Source of the DNA: JAMHWF01 sp964371405
GTDB taxonomy: Bacteria; Pseudomonadota; Gammaproteobacteria; Burkholderiales; Burkholderiaceae_C
Direction of reading: 5' to 3'
Length of the DNA stretch: 64,000 nucleotides
Assembly: GCA_964371405.1 (NCBI GenBank)
Contig: CAYJLV010000020.1
Location: 1 to 64,000, forward strand
Made by a program: the position numbers and the translations under genes. Under the pieces are notes generated by a model, which was not told where the DNA came from, ran no database searches, and worked only from the letters and a program-made list of their open reading frames with translations. Every line of letters begins with the position of its first letter. The stretch's first letter is position 1. Positions 33,897 to 42,334 of this stretch are shown piece after piece.

Positions 33897-34800
33897 CGAC
33901 GCCTCATCGATCTCGCAGGCCGCCGCACTGGCCGCCGGCGGGCAGCAGTATCCCGCAGGCGCGCTGTACGTGGTGGCCACGCCGATCGGCAACCTGGCCG
34001 ACGTGACGCTGCGCGCGATCCACGTGCTGGCGCTGGTCGACGCCGTCGCCTGCGAAGACACCCGAGTCACCGGCGCTCTGCTGCGCCACCTCGGGCTGGA
34101 CAAGCCGATGTTCGCCGTGCACGAACACAACGAGCGCGAAGCGGCACGGCGCGTACTCGAGCGTCTGGCGCGCGGTGAGCGCGTCGCATACGTCAGCGAT
34201 GCAGGCACGCCAGCGCTGTCGGATCCGGGCGCGGCGCTCGTCGACGCCGCACAGTCCGCGGGCTATCGCACCGTGCCGCTGCCGGGCCCCAGCGCGGCGC
34301 TCGCAGCGCTCAGCGTCTCCGGTACGTCGACGCAGCAGGGGTTTCGCTTCGTCGGCTTCATCGGCGCACGCGCACGCGAGCGCACAGCCGATGTCGCCGA
34401 TCTCGCGCGCGACGCAGCGGCGCAGATCCTGTTCGAGGCGCCGCACCGCATCGAAGCGCTTGCAGCGGCGCTCGCGCTGGCGTGCCCGCAACGGACGCTG
34501 ACACTGTGCCGCGAACTAACCAAGCAGTTCGAGACCGTCGTCACGCTGCGCTGCGCCCAGTTGCTCGGCTGGCTGACGGCCGATCGCAACCGTTTGCGCG
34601 GCGAGTTCGTGCTCGTGCTGCACGAGCAGGCATCGGCGCCCGCCGGCGCTGGCGCCGACGACGCGGCGCAACACGCGCTGCGGCTGCTGCTGCGCGAGCT
34701 GCCGCTGAAGCAGGCCGTCGCGCTCGCCGCCGAGCTGACCGGCGCGCCGCGCAATGCGCTCTACGACGCGGCGCTGGCGCTGCGCGACGAAGGCGCCTGA
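33889..34800 (+). CDS. rsmI: 16S rRNA (cytidine-1402-2'-O)-methyltransferase
   Basis: A 303-residue SAM-dependent tetrapyrrole-methylase-fold enzyme that 2'-O-methylates C1402 in the decoding centre. LYVVATPIGNLADVTLRA, ACEDTRVTGALLRHL, YVSDAGTPALSDPG, PLPGPSAALAALSVSG and the later EAPHRIEAL are the family blocks. No ATG lies at the right place; GTG 33889 is the best start and gives a short Ala/Ser-rich lead-in. It overlaps the divergent yraN start by 8 bp, so the yraN promoter must lie inside rsmI and vice versa. Confidence 0.94.
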   Translation: MSIDASSISQAAALAAGGQQYPAGALYVVATPIGNLADVTLRAIHVLALVDAVACEDTRVTGALLRHLGLDKPMFAVHEHNEREAARRVLERLARGERVAYVSDAGTPALSDPGAALVDAAQSAGYRTVPLPGPSAALAALSVSGTSTQQGFRFVGFIGARARERTADVADLARDAAAQILFEAPHRIEALAAALALACPQRTLTLCRELTKQFETVVTLRCAQLLGWLTADRNRLRGEFVLVLHEQASAPAGAGADDAAQHALRLLLRELPLKQAVALAAELTGAPRNALYDAALALRDEGA

Positions 34801-34825
34801 GCCCAGCGCGCGGCCCTGGCGGCCG

Positions 34826-35173
34826 TCAGCTCTTGCCCGGCGACTGTTGCGCGTCGTGCTTCTGGCGGCGGATGTCGCGGCTGGAGCGGTTCTGCATCCG
34901 GTGCAGGCGCTTCCTCTCGGCCGCCGTCACAGTGCCATCGACCTTGGTCTTGTTCTCGGCCTTGTCAACGACGTTCTGCTCGCGATCGAGACGACGCACT
35001 TCGCGTTGGGTCAACTCGCCCGAGGCGACGCCCTGATCGATGCGCCGCTCCTGCCGCGCCTGGCGGTTGTCGACGCCCGGCGTCGCGGCCGGGTCGGGGG
35101 CGGCTTGCGCGAAGCCGGCAAGCGACGCGAAGGCCAGCGCGGCGCCGGCAACTGCAGTCTTGAAGTTCGACAC
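34826..35173 (-). CDS. Small secreted, highly charged hypothetical protein
   Basis: A 115-residue protein with a clear signal peptide (hydrophobic core AVAGAALAFASLAGFAQA, cut near residue 25), then a very Arg/Lys/Asp/Glu/Gln-rich helical body (RQARQERRIDQGVASGELT, REVRRLDREQNVVDKAENK). The repeating R..D.G...G.LT.rE...L pattern resembles small periplasmic proteins with EF-hand-like or DUF-type helices, but I cannot name it. GTG start at 35173, with AGGAG 8 nt upstream. It converges with rsmI. Confidence 0.75.
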   Translation of the reverse strand: MSNFKTAVAGAALAFASLAGFAQAAPDPAATPGVDNRQARQERRIDQGVASGELTQREVRRLDREQNVVDKAENKTKVDGTVTAAERKRLHRMQNRSSRDIRRQKHDAQQSPGKS

Positions 35174-35375
35174 AGTGAATCTCCTGTTTTTGATCGGGGA
35201 TGAGGCGCGGCGGTCCTGCCCGCAGGAAACACAACGCGACGCCCCACGGCGGCGTAGACGCCACCCAGGTAAAGATGTGTCAGGCCGTGCCCCAGGCCGC
35301 CCGCCCACCACCCGTTGCGCAAGGTCATCGAGCGGCACCCCGTGCGGTGCGGTCGGTGCTCCTAGAATCCGCCCC

Positions 35376-36839
35376 ATGATCACCCGCGAACCCACCCTCG
35401 AGCGCCTCGCCGCGGCGCGCACGTTGCTGCTCGAGCCGTTCGGTCTTTCGGAGGCGACGCTGGCGCAGGCGCTGCGCACGATCACGGAGCACCGCGTCGA
35501 CGACGCCGACCTCTATTTCCAGTACACGCGCAGCGAAGGCTGGAGCATCGAGGAAGGCATCGTCAAGAGCGGCAGCTTCGGTATCGACCAGGGCGTCGGC
35601 GTGCGCGCCGTCGCCGGCGAGAAGACGGCGTTCGCGTACTCCGACGACATCTCCGAGGCGGCGTTGCTCGACGCCGCCCGCACCGTGCGCACGATCGCCG
35701 CGGCCGGGCAGAGCCGGCGCGTGCGCGTACCGGTGCGCAGCACGGTGGCCGGCAGCCGCGTGCTCTACACGCCGATGGACCCGATCGCCACGCTCGACAG
35801 CACGCAGAAGGTGGCGCTGCTCGAGAAGGTCGAGAAGCTGGCACGCGCCAAGGATCCGCGCGTCGTGCAGGTGATGGCCGGCCTGGCCGCCGAGTACGAC
35901 GTCGTGCTGGTCGCCCGCGCCGACGGCACGATCGCCGCCGACGTGCGCCCGCTGGTGCGCCTGAGCGTGACGGTGATCGCCGAGCAGAACGGGCGCCGCG
36001 AGATGGGCAGCAACGGCGGCGGGGGTCGCTTCGGGCTCGGCTACTTCCACGACTCGATCATCGAAGGCTACGTCGACGCCGCCGTGAACGCCGCGCTGAC
36101 GAACCTCGAATCGCGCCCGGCACCCGCCGGCGAGATGTCCGTCGTGCTGGGCCCGGGCTGGCCCGGCATCCTGCTGCACGAGGCGATCGGCCACGGCCTC
36201 GAAGGCGACTTCAACCGCAAGGGCTCGAGCGCGTTCTCGGGCCGCGTCGGCGAACGCGTCGCGGCCAAGGGAGTCACCGTGCTCGACGACGGCACGCTGC
36301 CGGACCGCCGCGGCTCGCTCAACATCGACGACGAAGGCAACGCCAGCCAGCGCAACGTGCTGATCGAAGACGGCGTCCTCCAGGGTTACCTGCAGGACGC
36401 GATGAACGCGCGGCTGATGAAGGTCGCACCGACCGGCAACGGCCGTCGTGAGAGCTACGCCGCCGTGCCGATGCCGCGCATGACCAACACCTACATGCTG
36501 GCGGGCGGCCGCACGCGCGACGAAATCGTCGCCAGCCTGAAGCGCGGCCTGTACGCAACCAACTTCGGCGGCGGCCAGGTCGACATCACCAGCGGCAAGT
36601 TCGTGTTCTCGGCCTCGGAAGCGTTCTGGGTCGAGAACGGCAAGGTCCAGTACCCCGTCAAGGGTGCGACGATCATCGGCAACGGGGCCGACGCGCTGAC
36701 GCGCGTCAGCATGATAGGCAACGATCTGCAACTCGACACCGGTGTCGGCACCTGCGGCAAGGAAGGCCAGAGCGTGCCGGTCGGCGTCGGCCAGCCGACG
36801 CTGCGCATCGACGGGCTCACGGTGGGCGGAACGGCCTGA
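35376..36839 (+). CDS. tldD: Metalloprotease TldD
   Basis: A 487-residue subunit of the TldD-TldE protease, which matures or degrades unfolded peptides. The zinc motif HEAIGHGLEGD lies near residues 268-278, with the third ligand in the C-terminal GTCGKEGQSVPVGVGQP. Length is typical (about 480). The ATG at 35376 follows a TAGAAT -10-like box (35363-35368). tldE is not in the window, which is common. Confidence 0.95.
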   Translation: MITREPTLERLAAARTLLLEPFGLSEATLAQALRTITEHRVDDADLYFQYTRSEGWSIEEGIVKSGSFGIDQGVGVRAVAGEKTAFAYSDDISEAALLDAARTVRTIAAAGQSRRVRVPVRSTVAGSRVLYTPMDPIATLDSTQKVALLEKVEKLARAKDPRVVQVMAGLAAEYDVVLVARADGTIAADVRPLVRLSVTVIAEQNGRREMGSNGGGGRFGLGYFHDSIIEGYVDAAVNAALTNLESRPAPAGEMSVVLGPGWPGILLHEAIGHGLEGDFNRKGSSAFSGRVGERVAAKGVTVLDDGTLPDRRGSLNIDDEGNASQRNVLIEDGVLQGYLQDAMNARLMKVAPTGNGRRESYAAVPMPRMTNTYMLAGGRTRDEIVASLKRGLYATNFGGGQVDITSGKFVFSASEAFWVENGKVQYPVKGATIIGNGADALTRVSMIGNDLQLDTGVGTCGKEGQSVPVGVGQPTLRIDGLTVGGTA

Positions 36840-36948
36840 GCCGGGCCCGCGCCGCCGCGCGCCGGAAGGCGGTCCGGCAACGGTGGCGGGCTTGATCCTT
36901 TCAGCGAGACACGCAACCGTCTCCGGGCTGCGTGCTACAGTACGCGCC

Positions 36949-37023
36949 ATGCGTTCGTACGACATTCATTTCGCGTACTTCTGGTTCTCGCACCGCACCG
37001 GCGGAGGAGAGGCCAGCGCGTAA
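36949..37023 (+). CDS. Aromatic-residue leader peptide of the aroG attenuator
   Basis: A 24-codon ORF ending TAA at 37021-37023. Six of its first 13 codons are aromatic, five of them in TTC-GCG-TAC-TTC-TGG-TTC (36970-36987; peptide FAYFWF). A terminator hairpin follows 23 bp after the stop, and the DAHP synthase gene starts at 37119. ACCGGCGG at 36997-37004, just past the aromatic codons, is complementary to the CCGCCGG arm of the terminator and can form the antiterminator. This is the classic layout of ribosome-mediated attenuation. A TACAGT box at 36936-36941 lies so close to the ATG that the transcript may be leaderless. Confidence 0.85.
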   Translation: MRSYDIHFAYFWFSHRTGGGEASA

Positions 37024-37046
37024 CTGACGAACGCTGCCGAACCCAG

Positions 37047-37078
37047 AAAACCGCCGGAGATTCCGGCGGTTTTTTTTT
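37047..37078 (+). terminator. Attenuator terminator upstream of aroG
   Basis: ACCGCCGGA pairs with TCCGGCGGT across a 3-nt loop, followed by an eight-T run, about 40 bp before the aroG start. Its left arm is shared with the proposed antiterminator. It should end transcription when charged Phe-, Tyr- and Trp-tRNAs are plentiful. Confidence 0.92.
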
Positions 37079-37118
37079 GCCACTCGCATCCCAGCCTGAC
37101 CGACAGGAGCACCCACCG

Positions 37119-38240
37119 ATGAACCCGCCGCTGCCGCACGCCACCGAGGCCTGGAACCCTTCCACCGAGAAGACGAGCCAAACCGACGACGAACGTATCG
37201 AGAACGTCATGCCGCTGCCCCCGCCCGAGCACCTGATCCGGTTCTTCCCGATCCGCGGCACGGCGGTGGAGACCCTGGTCGCCGACACCCGGCGGCGCAT
37301 CCGCAGCATCATGCAGGGGCAGGACGACCGGCTGCTCGTCGTGATGGGGCCGTGCTCGATCCACGACCCGGCGGCGGCGATCGACTATGCGCGCCGGCTG
37401 CTGCCGCAGCGCCGCAAGTACGCCGACACGCTCGAGATCGTGATGCGCGTCTACTTCGAGAAGCCGCGCACGACGGTCGGCTGGAAGGGCCTGATCAACG
37501 ACCCCTACCTCGACGAGAGTTTTCGCATCGACGAGGGGCTGCGCATCGCTCGCCACCTGCTGGTCGAGATCAACAAGCTCGGACTGCCCGCGGGCAGTGA
37601 ATTCCTCGATGTGATCTCGCCGCAGTACCTCGGCGACCTGATCGCCTGGGGGGCGATCGGCGCGCGCACGACGGAGAGCCAGGTGCACCGCGAGCTGGCG
37701 TCGGGCATCTCGGCGCCGATCGGCTTCAAGAACGGCACCGACGGCAACATCAAGATCGCCACCGACGCGCTCCAGGCGGCGGCGCGGCCGCACCACTTCC
37801 TGTCGGTGCACAAGAACGGGCAGGTGGCGATCGTCGAGACCAAGGGCAACCGCGACTGCCACCTCATCCTGCGCGGCGGCAAGTCACCGAACTACGACGC
37901 AGCGCATATCGAAGCAGCGTGCAAAGACCTGCAGGCGGCCAAGCTGCAGGAACGGCTGATGGTCGACTGCTCGCATGCCAACAGCAGCAAGCAGTACGTC
38001 AAGCAGATCGACGTGGCGCGCGATCTCGGCGCGCAGATCGGCGGCGGCTCGCGCCGCGTCTTCGGGACGATGGTCGAAAGCCATCTGCATGCCGGCGCAC
38101 AGCCGTTCACTCCCGGCAAGGACGATCCCGTCAACCTCGAGTATGGCAAGAGCATCACCGACGCCTGCCTCGGTTGGGACGATTCGACTGCCGTGCTGCA
38201 AGTCCTCAGCGACGCGGTGCAGGCGCGCCGCCGGCGCTGA
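37119..38240 (+). CDS. aroG: 3-deoxy-7-phosphoheptulonate (DAHP) synthase, class I
   Basis: A 373-residue type I DAHP synthase that condenses phosphoenolpyruvate and erythrose-4-phosphate, the first step of the shikimate pathway. Conserved: VVMGPCSIHDPAAA, FEKPRTTVGWKGLINDP, GARTTESQVHRE, GFKNGTDG, LRGGKSPNY, DCSHANSSK and ESHLHAGAQ. Members are feedback-inhibited by one aromatic amino acid; which one cannot be read here. The attenuator senses Phe, Tyr and Trp codons together. The gene symbol is by family; aroF or aroH naming is possible. Confidence 0.95.
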   Translation: MNPPLPHATEAWNPSTEKTSQTDDERIENVMPLPPPEHLIRFFPIRGTAVETLVADTRRRIRSIMQGQDDRLLVVMGPCSIHDPAAAIDYARRLLPQRRKYADTLEIVMRVYFEKPRTTVGWKGLINDPYLDESFRIDEGLRIARHLLVEINKLGLPAGSEFLDVISPQYLGDLIAWGAIGARTTESQVHRELASGISAPIGFKNGTDGNIKIATDALQAAARPHHFLSVHKNGQVAIVETKGNRDCHLILRGGKSPNYDAAHIEAACKDLQAAKLQERLMVDCSHANSSKQYVKQIDVARDLGAQIGGGSRRVFGTMVESHLHAGAQPFTPGKDDPVNLEYGKSITDACLGWDDSTAVLQVLSDAVQARRRR

Positions 38241-38264
38241 AGCAAGTGGGAGGCGCCGGCTGCT

Positions 38265-38693
38265 TCAGGTCGAGTGGGCGCGCCGCGGCGAGTGCAGTGC
38301 CGCTGCGCCGCCGAGGGTCTGCGCTGGCTCAGGGTCGTGCAGATGAGGCGACAGCGAGATCGCCGACAGGCTGTCGGACGTCTCGACGCGCGTCGCTATC
38401 GTGCGCTGCGCGACGCGTTCGGCGAGCAGGCTGGCGGCCCAGACCGCCACGATGAACATCCCGATACCGGCCACCGCCGCGACGACCAGGAGCACGCCGT
38501 GCATCCACGGGTCGGTCAGCGCGACGAAGGACGCCGCAGCGGCCAGCGCGACCGCTCCGGCGCGGCGGCGTCCAAGCGGACCGAACAGATCGCCCAGCGC
38601 AACCGCATAGCCGATCAGGAACAGGAAGGCGAGCAACAGCTCGACGAAATCGAAGGCACGCAGCGTCGCGCCGAGTTCGCTGAAGACCGTCAT
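38265..38693 (-). CDS. Small membrane protein, hypothetical
   Basis: A 142-residue protein with three predicted membrane helices: FVELLLAFLFLIGYAVALG (about 15-33), AGAVALAAAASFVAL (about 45-60) and MHGVLLVVAAVAGIGMFIVAVWAA (about 63-86). A soluble Ser/His/Pro-rich tail follows. No family recognised. It is convergent with aroG, and its start lies about 120 bp from the adenosyltransferase stop. Function unknown. Confidence 0.65.
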   Translation of the reverse strand: MTVFSELGATLRAFDFVELLLAFLFLIGYAVALGDLFGPLGRRRAGAVALAAAASFVALTDPWMHGVLLVVAAVAGIGMFIVAVWAASLLAERVAQRTIATRVETSDSLSAISLSPHLHDPEPAQTLGGAAALHSPRRAHST

Positions 38694-38816
38694 GGGACCA
38701 CCTCGTTGACTGCACCCACAGAGTGCCGCAGCGCGCGCCATGACGCAACAGGGTGTAAGAACGGCGATGCGGGGTCGTGGTTCAAGTCACGCGGCCGCGT
38801 TGCAGCGAAACCGCGC

Positions 38817-39389
38817 TCATTTCTGACGATCGAGGCGCGCGCTTTTCCAGTAGACATCGGCGCCGCCCAAGCCGTCGAGATTGGCGCGGTTGAGCACGCG
38901 CGCCAGCACGAACAGCAGGTCCGACAGACGATTGAGGTACTGGCGCGGCGCGGCATTGACCGGCCCATGCGCCGCCAGTGCGACGAGCGAACGCTCGGCG
39001 CGCCGCGCGACGGTGCGCGCCACGTGCGCGAGCGCCGCACTGCGCGTGCCGGCCGGCAGCACGAACTCCTGCAACGGGGTCAACTGCGCGTTGTAAGTCG
39101 CCAGCGCCTCGTCGAGGCGCGCCACGGCCCCGGTCTCGAGCACCGCGCGCCCGGGCAGCGACAGCTCGCCACCGAGGTTGAACAGCTCGTGCTGGATCAC
39201 GACGAGGAGGGCGCGCACGTCGTCGGGCAGCGGCTCGGCGAGCAGCACGCCGAGATGCGAATTGAGTTCGTCGACGTCGCCCAGCGCCTGCACGCGCGCG
39301 TCGCTCTTGGCCAGGCGCGTGCCGTCGGCGAGCCCTGTCGTGCCGTCGTCGCCGGTGCGTGTCGTGATGCGTGTCAGCCGGTGGCCCAT
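38817..39389 (-). CDS. Cob(I)alamin adenosyltransferase (PduO type)
   Basis: A 190-residue PduO-type ATP:corrinoid adenosyltransferase that makes adenosylcobalamin. The N-terminal ATP motif TRTGDDGTTGLADG precedes KSDARVQALGDVDELNSHLG, and the C-terminal NRLSDLLFVLARVLNR helix carries the substrate Arg/Asn/Asp. Likely supplies cofactor to a mutase outside the window. It follows pyrF by 9 bp on the same strand, so pyrF and this gene may be co-transcribed. Confidence 0.93.
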   Translation of the reverse strand: MGHRLTRITTRTGDDGTTGLADGTRLAKSDARVQALGDVDELNSHLGVLLAEPLPDDVRALLVVIQHELFNLGGELSLPGRAVLETGAVARLDEALATYNAQLTPLQEFVLPAGTRSAALAHVARTVARRAERSLVALAAHGPVNAAPRQYLNRLSDLLFVLARVLNRANLDGLGGADVYWKSARLDRQK

Positions 39390-39398
39390 CGCTCGATC

Positions 39399-40211
39399 CT
39401 AGCGTTGTGCCGCGGCGAGCTGCGCGCGGGTCGCCAACGCGACGCGGCGCGCGGCTTCGGCGAAGTCATCGCCGGCAGACGCATAGAGCACGGCGCGTGA
39501 CGAGTTGACGGCGATCGGGGCATCGCTGCGCCAGCCGGCCTGCACCGTCGACTCGGCATCGCCGCCCTGCGCGCCGACGCCCGGGATCAGCAGCGGCATC
39601 GTCGGCGCCAGTTCGCGCACACGCGCGATCTCGGCCGGATAGGTGGCGCCGACGACGAGGCCGAGCTGCCCGTTGCGGTTCCAGGCGCCGCTGGCCAGCC
39701 GCGCGACGCGTTCGTAGACCAATTCGCCGTCGGCCAGCCGCTGCGCCTGCAGGTCGGTGCCGCCGGCGTTCGACGTGCGGCACAACAGGAACGCGCCCTT
39801 GTCGGGATAGCTCAGATAGGGCTCGATCGAATCGAAGCCCATGTAGGGCGAGAGCGTCACGGCGTCGGCCTGGTAGCGCTCGAAGGCTTCGCGGGCGTAT
39901 TGCTCGGCGGTCGAGCCGATGTCGCCGCGCTTGGCGTCGAGGATCACCGGCACAGCGGGTGCGACGCGGCGGATGTAGGCGATGAGCCGCTCGAGTTGCT
40001 CCTCGGCGCGGTGCGCGGCGAAATAGGCGATCTGCGGCTTGAACGCGAGCACCAGATCCTTGGTCGCATCGACGATGCGCGCGCAGAACTCCTCGATGCG
40101 CGAGGCGTCGCCGCGCCAGGCGAGCGGGAACTTCGCCGGCTCGGGATCGAGGCCGACGCACAGCAGCGACGCATTCAGCCGCTCGGCATGGCGCAGACGC
40201 TCGATGAACAT
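39399..40211 (-). CDS. pyrF: Orotidine 5'-phosphate decarboxylase
   Basis: A 270-residue enzyme for the last step of UMP synthesis, of the longer (type 2) bacterial form. LCVGLDPEPAKFP is at the N-terminus, the catalytic VILDAKRGDIGSTAEQYA near residue 92 carries the Asp-Lys-Asp set, and PLLIPGVGAQGGDAE near the C-terminus binds phosphate. It starts 5 bp after the purB stop, on the same strand. Confidence 0.96.
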   Translation of the reverse strand: MFIERLRHAERLNASLLCVGLDPEPAKFPLAWRGDASRIEEFCARIVDATKDLVLAFKPQIAYFAAHRAEEQLERLIAYIRRVAPAVPVILDAKRGDIGSTAEQYAREAFERYQADAVTLSPYMGFDSIEPYLSYPDKGAFLLCRTSNAGGTDLQAQRLADGELVYERVARLASGAWNRNGQLGLVVGATYPAEIARVRELAPTMPLLIPGVGAQGGDAESTVQAGWRSDAPIAVNSSRAVLYASAGDDFAEAARRVALATRAQLAAAQR

Positions 40212-40216
40212 ATGTC

Positions 40217-41587
40217 TCAACCGATGCGGCGGGCGAGTTCCACCGCCTTGCCGACATAGCTCGCCGGCGTCAACGCCAGCAGCCGCTCGCGCTCGGCGGC
40301 AGGCAGATCCAGCGACGCGATGAACTCGCGCAGCGACTCGCGCGTGATCGCCTTGCCGCGCGTCAGCTCCTTGAGCCGCTCGTAGGGGTTGGGCAGGCCG
40401 TAGCGGCGCATCACGGTCTGGATCGGCTCGGCGAGCACTTCCCAGGCCGCATCGAGGTCGGCAGCAAGCGCCGCCTCGTCGATCTCGAGCTTGTCGAGGC
40501 CGCGCAGCAACGAGTCGTGGCCGAGCAGCGCGTAGCCCAGCGCCACGCCCATGTTGCGCAGCACCGTGCTGTCGGTCAGGTCGCGCTGGAAGCGAGAGAT
40601 CGGCAGCTTCTGGCTCAGGTGCGCGAGCAGCGCATTCGCCAGCCCGTAGTTGCCCTCGGCATTCTCGAAGTCGATCGGGTTGACCTTGTGCGGCATCGTC
40701 GACGAGCCGATCTCGCCCGCCTTCGTGCGCTGCTTGAAGTAGCCCAGGCTGATGTAGCCCCAGACGTCGCGCGACCAGTCGATCAGGATCGTATTGGTGC
40801 GCGCGACGGCGTCGAACAGCTCGGCCATGTAGTCGTGCGGTTCGATCTGGATCGTGTACGGGTTGAACGCCAGCCCGAGACGGCGCTCGACGACGTCGGC
40901 GCTGAAGCGCTCCCAGTCGAAGCCGGGCCACGCGGCGATATGGGCGTTGTAGTTGCCGACGGCGCCGTTCATCTTCGCCAGGAGCTTGACACCGGCGATG
41001 CGCTCACGCGCGGCCATCAATCGCGCCGCGACATTGGCGATCTCCTTGCCCACCGTTGTCGGGCTGGCCGTCTGGCCGTGCGTGCGGCTGAGCATCGGCA
41101 GCGCGGCATGCGCTTTCGCCATGCCGGTCAGCTTGGCGATCAGCACATCGAGCGCCGGCAGCAGCACCTGCTCGCGCGCCGCCTTGAGCATCAGCGCATG
41201 GCTGGTGTTGTTGATGTCTTCGCTGGTGCAGGCGAAGTGGACGAACTCGCCGGCGGCGCGCAGCTCGGCGTTGCCGGAGAAGCGGTCCTTCAGCCAGTAC
41301 TCGACCGCCTTGACGTCGTGGTTCGTCGTCTTCTCGATGTCCTTGATGGCCTGCGCATCGGCCTCGCCGAATCGATCGATCAGGCTGCGCAAACGGCCGC
41401 GCGCTGCCTCCGACAACGGCGCCAGCTCGGGCATGCCGGAGTCGGACAGCGCGATGAACCACTCGACCTCGACCTGCACGCGCCGGTGCATCAGGCCGAA
41501 CTCGCTGAGCAGCGGGCGCAGCGCCGCCATCCGCGAGGCGTAGCGGCCGTCGAGCGGCGAGAGGGCGGTGAGCGGCGACAGATTCAT
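40217..41587 (-). CDS. purB: Adenylosuccinate lyase
   Basis: A 456-residue homotetrameric lyase acting twice in purine synthesis (SAICAR to AICAR and adenylosuccinate to AMP). The fumarase/aspartase-type signature GSSTMPHKVNPIDFENAEGN, RTHGQTASPTTVGKE and EDINNTSHALML are clear. The start at 41587 (MNLSPLTALSPLDGRYAS) matches the E. coli-type N-terminus. It leads a compact purB-pyrF-adenosyltransferase run and is divergent from the GST gene. Confidence 0.97.
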   Translation of the reverse strand: MNLSPLTALSPLDGRYASRMAALRPLLSEFGLMHRRVQVEVEWFIALSDSGMPELAPLSEAARGRLRSLIDRFGEADAQAIKDIEKTTNHDVKAVEYWLKDRFSGNAELRAAGEFVHFACTSEDINNTSHALMLKAAREQVLLPALDVLIAKLTGMAKAHAALPMLSRTHGQTASPTTVGKEIANVAARLMAARERIAGVKLLAKMNGAVGNYNAHIAAWPGFDWERFSADVVERRLGLAFNPYTIQIEPHDYMAELFDAVARTNTILIDWSRDVWGYISLGYFKQRTKAGEIGSSTMPHKVNPIDFENAEGNYGLANALLAHLSQKLPISRFQRDLTDSTVLRNMGVALGYALLGHDSLLRGLDKLEIDEAALAADLDAAWEVLAEPIQTVMRRYGLPNPYERLKELTRGKAITRESLREFIASLDLPAAERERLLALTPASYVGKAVELARRIG

Positions 41588-41634
41588 GACGGGGCGTGCG
41601 CGGCGCGCAACATGCACAAAGGAAAGCAGCCCCG

Positions 41635-41662
41635 ATTGTAGAAGTGAGGGCTTCGCTAGAAT
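41635..41662 (+). promoter_or_regulatory. Probable promoter of the GST gene
   Basis: TTGTAG (41635-41640) and TAGAAT (41657-41662), 16 bp apart, 30 bp before the ATG, in the purB-gst divergent gap. TAGAAT-type -10 boxes recur before tldD (35363) and the Yip1 gene (18726). Confidence 0.45.
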
Positions 41663-41691
41663 CGATTGGACACAGGGACGGTTGGGGCACC

Positions 41692-42315
41692 ATGAAAACC
41701 AAGCTGATCGGCGGGCAGACCAGCCCCTACACGCGCAAGGTGCGCGTCGTGATGGCCGAGAAGAAGCTCGACTACCAGTACATCGAGGAAGACGTCTGGA
41801 ATTCGGACGCCATCCTGAAGTCGAACCCGCTCGGCAAGGTGCCGTGCCTGGTGATGGAAGGCGGCGAGGCCGTGTTCGACTCGCGCGTCATCGTCGAGTA
41901 CGTCGACACGCTGTCGCCGCTGAACCGGCTGATCCCCGCGTCGGGGCGCGAGCGCGTCGAGGTGCGCACTTGGGAGGCGCTGGCCGATGGCATGCTCGAT
42001 GCCGCCGTCGCCGCACGCCTCGAGCAGACCTGGGCCGGCCGCGGCACCGGCGAGCGCAGCCAGGCATGGATCGATCGCCAGAGGGTGAAGATTCACGCGA
42101 CGCTGAAGTCGATGAGCCAAGGGCTGGGCGAGCGCCCATGGTGTTCGAGCATCCACTTCTCGCTGGCCGACATCGCCGTCGGCTGCGCGCTCGGCTACCT
42201 CGACTTCCGCTTCCCGCAGATCGCCTGGCGCGACGAGCACCCCAACCTGGCGCGCCTGCAGGCCAAGCTGGAAACGCGCCCGAGCTTCATCGAAAGCGCG
42301 CCGCCGCGCGTCTGA
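41692..42315 (+). CDS. Glutathione S-transferase family protein
   Basis: A 207-residue cytosolic GST. The thioredoxin-like N-terminal domain has TSPYTRKVRVVMAEKKLDY with the active-site Ser/Tyr region, GKVPCLV (cis-Pro) and DSRVIVEYVD (glutathione-binding Glu/Ser); the all-helical C-terminal domain follows (FSLADIAVGCALGYLDFRFP). The substrate is unknown. The divergent arrangement with purB is seen in related genomes. Confidence 0.92.
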   Translation: MKTKLIGGQTSPYTRKVRVVMAEKKLDYQYIEEDVWNSDAILKSNPLGKVPCLVMEGGEAVFDSRVIVEYVDTLSPLNRLIPASGRERVEVRTWEALADGMLDAAVAARLEQTWAGRGTGERSQAWIDRQRVKIHATLKSMSQGLGERPWCSSIHFSLADIAVGCALGYLDFRFPQIAWRDEHPNLARLQAKLETRPSFIESAPPRV

Positions 42316-42334
42316 GCGCAGCGCTCAGGCGGAC

